A DNA stretch of 64,000 nt from Corallococcus carmarthensis (GTDB taxonomy: Bacteria > Myxococcota > Myxococcia > Myxococcales > Myxococcaceae), in the NCBI RefSeq assembly GCF_003611695.1, contig NZ_RAWE01000001.1:1-64000 (forward strand). Direction: 5' to 3'. The translations under genes and the position numbers were made by a program. Below, piece by piece: positions 52,175 to 62,135 of this stretch; the stretch's first letter is position 1, and the number at the start of each line of letters is the position of its first letter. Below the pieces are notes generated by a model. It searched no databases. It was not told the DNA's origin and saw nothing but the letters and a program-made list of their open reading frames with translations.

Positions 52175-52474
52175 ATGTCTGTTCTGTTCGTCGGACGTGT
52201 CGTGGCCGATGAGCTACGCGGGCCGACCCCGCGCGAGCTCGTCGATATTCTCGTCGCCAAGGAAAGTTTCAATGACCTCGTCGATGTCATCGACGAAGGC
52301 CTTTGGCGTCCCGGAAGGCTCACAAAGGAGCCCCTTGAGTTCAAGTTTCAGTCGACCTTCCACAGACGGAGGGCTTCCTCCGCGATGATGTCGGGGTTCT
52401 CCTCCTGGAAGAACAGCTTCCCGCCCGGCACGAAGCGGATCCCCTGGGAGCCGGGGAACGTGCGGTCGAGGTAG
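52175..52474 (+). CDS. doubtful 99-codon ORF, possible remnant of a truncated gene
   Basis: AGGAGG (52162-52167) stands at ideal distance from ATG 52175, and the first 57 codons read like a real protein start (MSVLFVGRVVADELRG, VDILVAKESFNDLVDVIDEG). From about 52348 the frame runs antisense through the end of the alpha/beta hydrolase gene and loses coding character. The segment 52175-52347 is also less GC-rich than its neighbours. On the other strand the same DNA encodes an acidic tail ending at a TAG (52214-52216). Most likely a gene fragment left by rearrangement; coding status unproven. Confidence 0.3.
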   Translation: MSVLFVGRVVADELRGPTPRELVDILVAKESFNDLVDVIDEGLWRPGRLTKEPLEFKFQSTFHRRRASSAMMSGFSSWKNSFPPGTKRIPWEPGNVRSR

Positions 52475-53328
52475 TGCGCGTCCTCGTTCGAGAAGATGTC
52501 GTCGCTCTCTCCCCAGACGATGCGGACCGGGATGTCGGTGCGAAGGAGCTTCGCCTCGATTCCCGCCAGCGGGTTGGGGAGCAGCGCCTCGTGGAAGGCG
52601 TGGTACTGCGCCTTCCGCTTCGGTGAGCTCACGACGGGCGAGGCGTAGGTCTCGACGACCTCGTTGGTGAGGGTGTTGGGGTTCTGGAAGACAGCCGCGC
52701 CGAACGTCGAGCGGGCCATGGCCGGGTCGGTGAGCCACGCCGCGGTGGAGGCCGCGAGCGTCCCAGCGAGAGACATTTCAATGGCTGGCATGACCTTGGG
52801 CGGAGGGCTGTTCGGCTCGGTGTCGCAGTTCGTCAGGAGGAGGGTCCGGACCCGCTGCGGGAACTTGACCAGGAAGAGCTGTGCGACCGCGCCGCCGCTG
52901 TCACTGGCGACGATGTCGACCTGTGAGACGCCGAGCGAGTCGAGCAGGGCCGCGAGCATGTCCACCTGGTCGGCGGCGGCCAGCGACTGGTGCTCGGGGA
53001 CCTCCGAGTAGCCCAGTCCCATGAAGTCGGGGGCGATGCAGCGCCGGACGTTGCACAGCCGGTCGAACGCGCCGCGCCACTGGAAGCCGTTGAGGGGGGC
53101 TCCGTGGAGGAACAGGGCCGCGTCTCCCGAGCCGCGCTCCACGTAGGCAATCTTTCCGAACGAGAGCGGGGCGAAGCGTCGCGCCGCCCGCCAGGCCGCC
53201 GCGTCCGTCTCATGGGCCGCCGTGATGCCAGCCGTGGTGGAGTGGGACTCCGGGTGGGATGCGCAAGCGCCGAGCATGCTGACCGCGAGGGCGATACCCG
53301 CGGACTTGAGGAAGAACCGACGTCTCAT
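52348..53328 (-). CDS. alpha/beta-hydrolase, predicted Tat-exported lipoprotein, catalytic His apparently absent
   Basis: A 326-residue protein. The N-terminus RRRFFLKSAGIALAVSMLGAC combines a twin-arginine motif with a lipobox (Cys22). The fold is that of haloalkane dehalogenase/epoxide hydrolase relatives: LFLHGAPLNG oxyanion segment near residue 73, CIAPDFMGLGYSE, and the nucleophile region DIVASDSGGAVAQ where Asp143 or Ser144 may be the nucleophile. VRIVWGESDDIFS holds the possible acid. The usual PGAGHFLQEE segment reads PGGKLFFQEE, so the catalytic histidine seems replaced by Leu. Activity is therefore doubtful or unconventional. CCGGAG precedes ATG 53328. Divergent from an AraC regulator gene. 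Confidence 0.85.
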   Translation of the reverse strand: MRRRFFLKSAGIALAVSMLGACASHPESHSTTAGITAAHETDAAAWRAARRFAPLSFGKIAYVERGSGDAALFLHGAPLNGFQWRGAFDRLCNVRRCIAPDFMGLGYSEVPEHQSLAAADQVDMLAALLDSLGVSQVDIVASDSGGAVAQLFLVKFPQRVRTLLLTNCDTEPNSPPPKVMPAIEMSLAGTLAASTAAWLTDPAMARSTFGAAVFQNPNTLTNEVVETYASPVVSSPKRKAQYHAFHEALLPNPLAGIEAKLLRTDIPVRIVWGESDDIFSNEDAHYLDRTFPGSQGIRFVPGGKLFFQEENPDIIAEEALRLWKVD

Positions 53329-53467
53329 GGGGCGAGCTCCGGAAGAAGAGAACGTGTCGATGATTGCAGCGAGTTCGTATCGGCGCGCGCACACCTGGCC
53401 GTTCTCGGGCACAAACGGATGAACTTCCGTGTTGCGGCCCGGCAGTCCCAAGAGGAAGGTTCCCGCG

Positions 53468-54340
53468 ATGACTGATCGACCCTCGTGCTACCCGAGCCTT
53501 CCGGCCGCGCTGCTGAAGAGCCTCGGCCCGGGGCGCACGCCGTTGCTCGATGTGCTCACCTCTCCGGTTCCGTCCGGTCGGTTCGACTCGCCGGTGGATG
53601 ACCGCCATGTCCTCTGTCTGCACGTGGGGGAGCCGGTGCCGGTGACGTATCGCGTGGGGAAGGCCGAGCGTCAGGGGGCGCGTATCCACGGTCAGTTCTG
53701 CGTGGTTCCGGCCGGGTCAAGCACGCGGTGGACGTTGTCGGGCCCGGCGCGCTCGTTGCTCCTGAGGCTGACGCCCGCGCTGATGAGGGAGGCCGCGGAG
53801 GCCATGGGGGTGGGGGCGCAAGGGGAGGCACTGGATCCGGCCATCCACATCCGGGACGCGCAGGTCGAGCGCATCGGCTGGATGATGCAGGCCGAGGACC
53901 ACGATGGATATCCGGGTGGGAGGCTCTTCGTGGACAGCCTGGCGATGGCGCTCGCCGCACGGCTGTTCGCGTTGCAGTCTCCCCCGGAGGCCTCGGCGCC
54001 CAAGCGTCGCCACGCATTGCCGGCGTGGCGGCTGCGGCAGGTGGTCGAGTACATCGAGGCGCACCTGGACGAGGATCTGACGCTGCCGGAGCTGGCGGGG
54101 GTGGCTGGCTTCAGCCTGTCTCACTTCAAGCCGCTGTTCAAACAGGCCACGGGACTGCCGGTTCATCGGTTCGTGCTGGAGCGTCGCGTGGAGCGCGCGC
54201 GGCTGCGCTTGATGGAAGGGCGCAAGAGCCTGACGGAGATCGCGATGGAGGCGGGCTTCTCACACCCAAGCCACATGGCCCGCTGTCTGCGCCGCTTCCT
54301 GGGCATGAGCCCGACGGAGATCGCCCGGGCGTCACAGTGA
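53468..54340 (+). CDS. AraC-family transcriptional regulator
   Basis: A 290-residue regulator. The N-terminal cupin-like part (about residues 20-165; VTYRVGKAERQGARIHGQFC, VVPAGSSTRWTLSGPARSL) is followed by the AraC domain (about 190-288) with HTH motifs LTLPELAGVAGFSLSHFKPL and LTEIAMEAGFSHPSHMARCL. ATG 53468 has GAGGAAGG upstream. It faces away from the alpha/beta hydrolase gene with about 140 bp between starts, so that gene is the likely target. The 3' end overlaps the convergent P-loop protein gene by 9 bp. Confidence 0.9.
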   Translation: MTDRPSCYPSLPAALLKSLGPGRTPLLDVLTSPVPSGRFDSPVDDRHVLCLHVGEPVPVTYRVGKAERQGARIHGQFCVVPAGSSTRWTLSGPARSLLLRLTPALMREAAEAMGVGAQGEALDPAIHIRDAQVERIGWMMQAEDHDGYPGGRLFVDSLAMALAARLFALQSPPEASAPKRRHALPAWRLRQVVEYIEAHLDEDLTLPELAGVAGFSLSHFKPLFKQATGLPVHRFVLERRVERARLRLMEGRKSLTEIAMEAGFSHPSHMARCLRRFLGMSPTEIARASQ

Positions 54341-54865
54341 GCCAAGGTGCTCCAGCACCTGCTTCGCACGCGCCCTCGAAGAACCTTCGACCTCAAGCAC
54401 CACCACGCCGAGGGCGTAGGGATCCTCGAGGAGGAGTTCCTTCATCTTCTCGTCCACGGAAAGGCGCAGCGCCTCGTCCTCCGAGGAGGAGAGTGCAATC
54501 CGATCCGGCTGCTCGATCCCCACCAGCACGATCAGGTCGAGCGTTCGGAGGGCGTTGCGTACGCGCGGGAGCCATGCGTCGAGGTCGAACGCGTCGCGGT
54601 CCTCGTGGGCCAACAGGTAGCCGATGAAGTCCACGGGACATCGGTCGAACAACACATCGCGCGGGCCCTCGTCGAGGTCGGCGATGGACCGTGCGAGCTG
54701 CGCTTCGAAGTCCTCGACCGACGGGGGCGCCGCGAAATCGTACCCCTCCTCCTCCAACTGGTGGTACGGCTCCTCCACCGTCACATAGGCCGGGAGAAGG
54801 TCGGACAGCTCGTCGATCAGGGTGGACTTTCCCGCGCGATGCGTGCCGGAGACAGCGATTCGCAT
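54332..54865 (-). CDS. NadR-like AAA/P-loop nucleotide-binding protein
   Basis: A 177-residue P-loop protein. Walker A is GTHRAGKST at about residues 7-15; a Walker-B-like DVLFDRCPVDFIGYLLA lies near 70-87 with the DRC-x-x-D pattern seen in NadR kinases and AAA_28 proteins. LIVLVGIEQ continues the central sheet. This group phosphorylates small substrates such as nicotinamide riboside or acts as nucleotide-dependent switches; substrate here unknown. MRIAVSG at 54865 is the natural start. Overlaps the AraC gene end by 9 bp in convergent orientation. Confidence 0.75.
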   Translation of the reverse strand: MRIAVSGTHRAGKSTLIDELSDLLPAYVTVEEPYHQLEEEGYDFAAPPSVEDFEAQLARSIADLDEGPRDVLFDRCPVDFIGYLLAHEDRDAFDLDAWLPRVRNALRTLDLIVLVGIEQPDRIALSSSEDEALRLSVDEKMKELLLEDPYALGVVVLEVEGSSRARAKQVLEHLGSL

Positions 54866-54960
54866 ACACAAGCCCTATCAGGTCTTCGCCGCTGAGAGCG
54901 CTTCCACTTCCAGATCCAGAGGGACTTCCGTGCGCACGGGCCACGAGGCAGCATGGCCTC

Positions 54961-55164
54961 ATGCCGCGCGCCTCCCGCTTGCTGGAACTCATGCAGATCC
55001 TGCGTCGCCGCCGCGCGCCGGTGAGCGGTCAGGAACTTTAAAAGGCGCTCGGGCTGAAGGTGCTGCAGCAGCCCACGGACATGCCATTCGGGTTCACGCT
55101 CGTGGTCGAGGACCCCGACGGACACCGGCTGCGCCCGTTCGTGCTGGCTGAACGGCCACGCTGA
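54961..55164 (+). pseudogene. fused gene remnants: HTH/WYL regulator start joined to a VOC-family end
   Basis: ATG 54961 opens MPRASRLLELMQILRRRR then APVSGQEL, the N-terminus of YafY-type HTH-WYL regulators, but meets TAA at 55039. The same frame continues after the stop with KALG, still fitting the HTH helix, and then switches to TDMPFGFTLVVEDPDGHRLR, the C-terminal signature of VOC/glyoxalase proteins, ending at TGA 55162-55164. A deletion appears to have joined two genes, with a nonsense codon added. The 54866-55191 interval holds no intact gene. Confidence 0.65.
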
Positions 55165-55191
55165 ACCATGGCCGGGCGCGGGTCCTCTGCG

Positions 55192-56619
55192 TCAAAGCAG
55201 CTCCGCGAGGCGAGCCCGGTCCACATCGACCTGGAGCTGGCGTGCAGCGATGGCCGCCGCACGACCCAGGACGCCGGTATAGGTGGGAAACGAGAGCGGA
55301 ACGCGAGCCAGCTCATCCACTCTCATCCCTGCCGCGATGGCGATCGCCGCGGTCTGGACCAGGTCGACCGCACGCTCACCCACCACGTGGCAACCGAGGA
55401 TCTTCCGCGTGGCGCGGTCGACGATGAGCTTGCAGAACCCGGTCGTCCGACCATCGATGAGGGTCCGCGTCGTCGAGTCGAAGCGCACGACGGCCACGAC
55501 GATGTCGTGCGATTGACGTGCCTTCGCCTCGGTCAGGCCGGCTTGCGCGTACTCGGGATCGGTAAAGCTGCCCATCGGACACACCTCGTCCGTGACGGAG
55601 ATCATGGGTGCCCGTGCCGCGTTGGAGCCCGCGACGAACCCGTCCTGCAACGCCTGGGGGACCAACATGAGGCGCCCCGTTACGTCTCCAGCGGCGAAGA
55701 TGTGGGGCGCGGAGGTGCGCAGCTGAGCATCGACGCGCACGAAACCTCGCGAGTCGGTTTCGACGCCCGCGGCCGCGAGGTTGAGCGCGGCGGTGTCGGC
55801 CGTCCATCCCACGGCGACGACGACGAGCGCGGCCTCGGCGCTGTCCCGCACGCCGTCCCTGGAGAAGACCATCCGCACGCCGTCTGGCGCCGTTTCGAAG
55901 CGTTCAATGGTGCCGAAGGCCTCGCGCACCACCATGCCGGCCTGACGGAAGGACTCCGCGACGGCGGCGGACACGTCGTCGTCCTCGGTCGGCAGGATGC
56001 GTGCTTCCGCCTGGAAGAGCTGCACCCGCGTGCCGAAGTCCGTGAAGACCGACGCCACCTGGACTCCCGTCGCGCCACCGCCGACGACCACCATCGTCGG
56101 AGGAACGGAGGTCAGGCTCCACGCATCGCTGTGGGTCTTCGTGAGGTCGAATCCCGGGATGGGCAGGCGCCGGCTCACGCCGCCGGAGCAGAGGATGAAC
56201 TTCTCCGCTCGAAACCGCGGCCCGCGCTGGGTCTCGAGGGTGTGGGGGTCCGCGAAGCTCGCAGTGCCGGCGTGCTCGTGCACGGTGACCCCCGCCGCGG
56301 CGATCTGCTCGCGCAGGGCAGCGTGAGTGCGAACGTCGCCGGTCACCTCGCGCACGCGCTCGAGCAGCCGCTGGTAGTCCAGCACGAGCTCGGTCACCGA
56401 GATGCCATAGCGCCCCAGTTGCCGGGCGTCGCGGAGCAACCGCGCCGCCTGCGCCAGCGTCCTCACCGGAACCGGTCCGTCGTGGGCCGCCATGCCGCCG
56501 AACTCGTCGCGGGTGACGAGGGCGGTCCGGGCGCCCAGGTCGCCAGCGCGGAGCGCCGCGAGCAGTCCCGCGGGTCCGGCTCCGACAACCACGACGTCCA
56601 TGTCCGCGGAGCCGTTCAT
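55192..56619 (-). CDS. flavoprotein of the pyridine nucleotide-disulfide reductase fold lacking the redox cysteines
   Basis: A 475-residue FAD/NAD(P) protein. FAD motif DVVVVGAGPAGLLAALRAGD (residues about 8-27), NAD motif MVVVGGGATGVQVASVF (about 170-186), second FAD motif HIFAAGDVTGRLML (about 300) and the dimerisation domain (about 335-470) are all present. The active-site segment that reads GGTCLNVGCIPSK in lipoamide dehydrogenases is GGMAAHDGPVPVR here: both cysteines are gone (Ala and Pro). The C-terminal His-Pro-T motif is also changed (SFPTYTG). A thiol-independent NAD(P)H oxidase, transhydrogenase or electron donor role is inferred. ATG 56619 overlaps the DyP stop (ATGA), so it is the last gene of the DyP operon. 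Confidence 0.85.
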   Translation of the reverse strand: MNGSADMDVVVVGAGPAGLLAALRAGDLGARTALVTRDEFGGMAAHDGPVPVRTLAQAARLLRDARQLGRYGISVTELVLDYQRLLERVREVTGDVRTHAALREQIAAAGVTVHEHAGTASFADPHTLETQRGPRFRAEKFILCSGGVSRRLPIPGFDLTKTHSDAWSLTSVPPTMVVVGGGATGVQVASVFTDFGTRVQLFQAEARILPTEDDDVSAAVAESFRQAGMVVREAFGTIERFETAPDGVRMVFSRDGVRDSAEAALVVVAVGWTADTAALNLAAAGVETDSRGFVRVDAQLRTSAPHIFAAGDVTGRLMLVPQALQDGFVAGSNAARAPMISVTDEVCPMGSFTDPEYAQAGLTEAKARQSHDIVVAVVRFDSTTRTLIDGRTTGFCKLIVDRATRKILGCHVVGERAVDLVQTAAIAIAAGMRVDELARVPLSFPTYTGVLGRAAAIAARQLQVDVDRARLAELL

Positions 56620-57929
56620 GTCCGGAGGTCCCCCAGCCACCGCAGCGCGCGCAGCCCGGGCATGAAGCAGTACTCGCCTCCGCGCGTGACCACGAACAGC
56701 GGAAGGCCCTGCAACCGCCTGGGGATGGGCCGCTTCGGAAAGGAGAAGACGCCTGTTCCGTCGTGAGCGCCGGCCAGGGGGTCCTTCGCCTCGCCCAGCC
56801 CGAGAAATTCACCGGCGTTGAGCCACTCCGCTTGCACGAACTCGAACTGCCGTCCGAGGTGCGCACCGATGAAGGCGAACATCAACCCTCGCTCGGCGCC
56901 ATCGTCCTCGAGGACTCCGTCGGGCAGCTCGGGGCCGTAGGCGGTTCCGCGCCGGATCATCCGGTGGAGCCTGACCACGCCAGCGACGGACGCGTCGCGG
57001 GGGTTCGCTCGCCGGATGTGCGACGCGGGAGGCGTCTTGTATCCGGTCGGGTCATCTGAATAGTGGAAGTCATTGTTGCGTGACGCATCGGCGCCAAGGC
57101 CGGGAGCGTCGTGGTGGGGGCACAGCGCCAGCGGCGCGCCGCTCCGCCATCTCCCCATCATCTTCGCTGCCAGGACCTCCTCGTCCTCCGTGCTGCTCGC
57201 GGCGTTCTTCAGGTACTGCCTGAACGCGGCCACCCGCTGATGAAGCTTGCGGAAGGCGACGTACGTTCCATTGCGCCCCAGGACGTCAGGCTGGGGCATC
57301 GGGGACACGCCGCCCGTCTCATCGGGGTAGCCGAGGACGAATTCGCCGGACCTGAGCGGCGCCTCATGGGGATTGCTCCCTGGAATGCCGCTCCCCTCGA
57401 CGGCCGGATGGCTGATGCCATCCTTGAACCCGAACGGCTCCTTGCCCGTGCTCAGGGCGTGGCAGTCCTGACGCCAGATCGCCTCCACGCCGCCAAGCTC
57501 TCGCAGGGCCGCATGCGCGCGAGCCAGCGCGGCTTCGAGCCGGACTTGATCCGGCGAAAGCGCCGTCAACACGACGTGGACATCGCTCGTTCCCAGCGGC
57601 GGTTCCCAGTGTTCGGGGCTGCTCTCGCCGTCGTCGCCCAGCGCCTTCGCCCGGGCGGCCATGCCCTGCCGGAACTCCCACGCGAAGCTGTCCAGGGAGT
57701 CCTCGGGCACACCCAGTGCCTCGAGCCCGTGGTACGTGAGCGCGACGCTGAGCCCGCAGTCCGCAATAGGGCTGTTCGGATGGGCGGCCGCGGTCACCGC
57801 CGAGCCGAGCCGCCGCATCAGCTCGCGTCCCGCGCTCCGGTCGTCGATGCGCAGGAGGATGTAGGTCGCGACGTACGGAGACGGACGGGGTCGCAGCACT
57901 CCGCTCTGGATGTCGTCCAGTTCGAGCAT
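56616..57929 (-). CDS. DyP-type haem peroxidase
   Basis: A 437-residue DyP peroxidase without signal peptide. The family signature GFKDGISHP lies near residues 165-173, with the distal Asp; SHIRRANPRD near 303 supplies the proximal haem-ligand His, and RRGTAYGPEL near 330 the distal Arg. Length and inserts (for example the ASRNNDFHYSDDP segment) suggest the larger class. DyP enzymes oxidise dyes, phenols or haem-related substrates with hydrogen peroxide. ATG 57929 follows the ThuA-like stop by one base, and the stop overlaps the next gene start. No encapsulin gene is adjacent; the C-terminus (ALRWLGDLRT) does not show an obvious cargo peptide. Confidence 0.93.
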   Translation of the reverse strand: MLELDDIQSGVLRPRPSPYVATYILLRIDDRSAGRELMRRLGSAVTAAAHPNSPIADCGLSVALTYHGLEALGVPEDSLDSFAWEFRQGMAARAKALGDDGESSPEHWEPPLGTSDVHVVLTALSPDQVRLEAALARAHAALRELGGVEAIWRQDCHALSTGKEPFGFKDGISHPAVEGSGIPGSNPHEAPLRSGEFVLGYPDETGGVSPMPQPDVLGRNGTYVAFRKLHQRVAAFRQYLKNAASSTEDEEVLAAKMMGRWRSGAPLALCPHHDAPGLGADASRNNDFHYSDDPTGYKTPPASHIRRANPRDASVAGVVRLHRMIRRGTAYGPELPDGVLEDDGAERGLMFAFIGAHLGRQFEFVQAEWLNAGEFLGLGEAKDPLAGAHDGTGVFSFPKRPIPRRLQGLPLFVVTRGGEYCFMPGLRALRWLGDLRT

Positions 57930-57930
57930 C

Positions 57931-58947
57931 TCAATGGGCCGTGGCAAGGTTCTTCCAGAAGCGCACGAGACTCTCGTCCGCCCCGAACAAGGTGCTGAAG
58001 ATGGTGGAGTCCGCAACCAGCACATCGCCGGCCCTGCCGTCGCCGGGCGGCATCCACACCAGCGCATTGAACTCGGTGTTTCCCGCGTTCGTGAACGGAT
58101 GGGGCCGCGTCTGGTCGATGGGCTGCTTCGCCAGGACGCGAGCCGAACGGGAGTCCTCCGGGGTGACCGCGTAGTGCGGCAGGTGCATGTGGAAGTTGAA
58201 GTTCTGGACCCCGGTGAGCCAGCCGCGCGTATCCAGGTCCGCCATCACCGTCAAAGGGACGCTCCGGTTCGTTCCTTGGACAACGGCGGGGCGGAGGCCC
58301 CAGCGGTTCTCGACAGGGATTCCCAGTCCCTTCATCAACGAGCGGGTATAGCCGCCGAAGCGTTGCTGACGTGGGACCAGTGCGTCGCCGTGGTGGGCGT
58401 ATTCCAGGGCCCGCTCGTCCAGGTCCGGCGAGTGCCCGACGTCGTGGTGGGGGCCCATGACCAGACAGGTGCCTTCGCGCTTCAAGAATGCGCGGACCGC
58501 TTCGATCTCCTCCGGGGCTGCCACCTGTCCGGTGACATCGTGGTCCAGACCGAAGACGAGCAGCGTGTCCGCATCCGCGAGCACCCGCTCGTCGAGCGGC
58601 AGGGGGAAGCCCGCCTGGTCGACCCGCTGGAACATGGGGACCGCGTGCCCGGTGACCTCTTCGATGACCTGCTGGAACTTCACCCACGCCCAGAAGAAGA
58701 GCTCCAGGGAGCCCGAGATTCCCTGCTGGAACCTCAGCGGGTCCGCCCACTGCGGGGACTCGTAGCCGGGCCAGAGCACCCGGCGAACCTCGGTCATCGT
58801 CGAGAACCGGTTGTCCATCTCGGCGGGGTTGCGATTGGCTTCTCCGGGGTAGCTCCAGGACGTGTAGACGCTGACCCGCCGATGGTCCCTCGAGTATTTC
58901 CTCGGCGAGTGGTTCTGGTTGTACGTCCGCCCGGATGGCGCGCTCAT
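57931..58947 (-). CDS. ThuA/class I amidotransferase-like fold protein, unknown function
   Basis: A 338-residue cytosolic protein. The central part (about residues 110-180) has DTLLVFGLDHDVTG, EIEAVRAFLKREGTCLVMGP and HHDVGHSPDLDERALEYAHH, which looks like the flavodoxin-like sheet of ThuA/GATase proteins with an unusual His/Asp-rich loop that could bind metal. Later segments (LTVMADLDTRGWLTG, FNFHMHLPHYAV) keep this histidine richness. The N-terminus is polar with VSVYTSWSYPGEANRNP. Similarity is by eye only. It lies 9 bp after the upstream gene and 1 bp before the DyP gene, so it is part of the same operon and probably linked to peroxidase function. Confidence 0.6.
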   Translation of the reverse strand: MSAPSGRTYNQNHSPRKYSRDHRRVSVYTSWSYPGEANRNPAEMDNRFSTMTEVRRVLWPGYESPQWADPLRFQQGISGSLELFFWAWVKFQQVIEEVTGHAVPMFQRVDQAGFPLPLDERVLADADTLLVFGLDHDVTGQVAAPEEIEAVRAFLKREGTCLVMGPHHDVGHSPDLDERALEYAHHGDALVPRQQRFGGYTRSLMKGLGIPVENRWGLRPAVVQGTNRSVPLTVMADLDTRGWLTGVQNFNFHMHLPHYAVTPEDSRSARVLAKQPIDQTRPHPFTNAGNTEFNALVWMPPGDGRAGDVLVADSTIFSTLFGADESLVRFWKNLATAH

Positions 58948-58956
58948 GACAGTCCC

Positions 58957-59490
58957 CTACTGCATCTGCTCGAGCATCTCGGTGAACGAGGCCTTGAGCT
59001 TCAGGGCCTTCTTGATCTCATCGCTCGTGAAATACGGATACTCGCCGTATTCGAGAAAGCTGGTGCACTGGTGGTCCCGGATGAACTTGACGAACGCGGC
59101 TGCGTTGGTCTTCCAGTCCATGGGAAACCCCTCGAGGTTCTCGAAGGCGGTGTTGATTCCGGACTTCGTGAAGAGAACGACCGCGTCCTCGGTGTATTTG
59201 TCGAAGTCGGTGTCGAAGATGCCCTGATACATGAACCGGGTGTCGTCATCGAAGAGCACCCAGCGGAGGTAGTGGAGCTTGAGCGGCGCGAGGAGGTCAG
59301 GGGCTCCCTTGAGCGCTTCGGCCAGGCTCTGGCCGTAGCCGCGCAGCGTATCGGCGCGCCCCGGCTTGACGTTGGCGACGATCGTGAAGCCATAACAGGC
59401 GGGGGTCTTCGGGAAGATGGGACCGTACTTCCCCTTCTCGAGGTGATCCGTCGACCTGGGTATCGCCATGGCCTGAGGTTTGATCTCCAT
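58957..59490 (-). CDS. first gene of the DyP operon, unknown function
   Basis: A 177-residue soluble protein without recognised family. It has an alpha/beta ferredoxin-like pattern: ACYGFTIVANVKPGRADTLR, a helix (GYGQSLAEALKGAP), LKLHYLRWVLFDDDTRFMY and FDTDFDKYTEDAVVLF, then a helical tail ending FTEMLEQMQ. This resembles dimeric alpha-beta-barrel proteins, and DyP peroxidases themselves are built from two such folds, so a structural partner role is conceivable. ATG 59490 has AGGGAG at good distance; ATG 59469 is a weaker option. The operon promoter should lie within 59491-59660. Confidence 0.6.
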   Translation of the reverse strand: MEIKPQAMAIPRSTDHLEKGKYGPIFPKTPACYGFTIVANVKPGRADTLRGYGQSLAEALKGAPDLLAPLKLHYLRWVLFDDDTRFMYQGIFDTDFDKYTEDAVVLFTKSGINTAFENLEGFPMDWKTNAAAFVKFIRDHQCTSFLEYGEYPYFTSDEIKKALKLKASFTEMLEQMQ

Positions 59491-59660
59491 CGCCAGTCTC
59501 CCTGTGCTCGTGCACTTCAAGCTCGGGGTGGAGTGCCTCACCTGCAAGCACGCCATGGCCTTCGAGCGGAAGAGCACAGGCTGTCCCGTCGTCCCAGCAC
59601 GCAGGGCCGCGAAGGCATGTCGCGACCGGCAGCACCCGCTCCGGTGCGAGGAACGCCATG

Positions 59661-59687
59661 CGCCCCCACCGGGCAGCGGAGGGGGCG
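59661..59687 (-). terminator. hairpin just downstream of the UvrA-like gene
   Basis: CGCCCCC (59661-59667) pairs with GGGGGCG (59681-59687), 13-base loop, 17 bp beyond the stop of the UvrA-like gene on the minus strand. No T-run, so a weak or Rho-assisted terminator that would separate it from the DyP operon. Confidence 0.4.
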
Positions 59688-59703
59688 GTGGCTCAAACCC
59701 CCG

Positions 59704-62082
<2,379 letters not shown>

Positions 62083-62099
62083 GGCGGTCAGCGTATGAC

Positions 62100-62130
62100 T
62101 TGACGGGTATATGAAGCAATGGGTATATGA
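62100..62130 (+). promoter_or_regulatory. promoter with direct repeats, probable leaderless start of the ArsR operon
   Basis: TTGACG (62100-62105), 18-base spacer, TATATG (62124-62129); a start about 7 bases later falls on the A of ATG 62136, and no ribosome site exists, so the transcript is probably leaderless. GGGTATATGA occurs twice, at 62105-62114 and 62121-62130 (period 16 bp), the second over the -10. These repeats are a likely ArsR operator also controlling the divergent UvrA-like gene. Confidence 0.5.
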
Positions 62131-62135
62131 CCCGC

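Noticed and set aside
56616-57929. Encapsulin cargo status of the DyP protein
   Set aside because: No encapsulin shell gene is in the window and the C-terminus shows no obvious targeting peptide.
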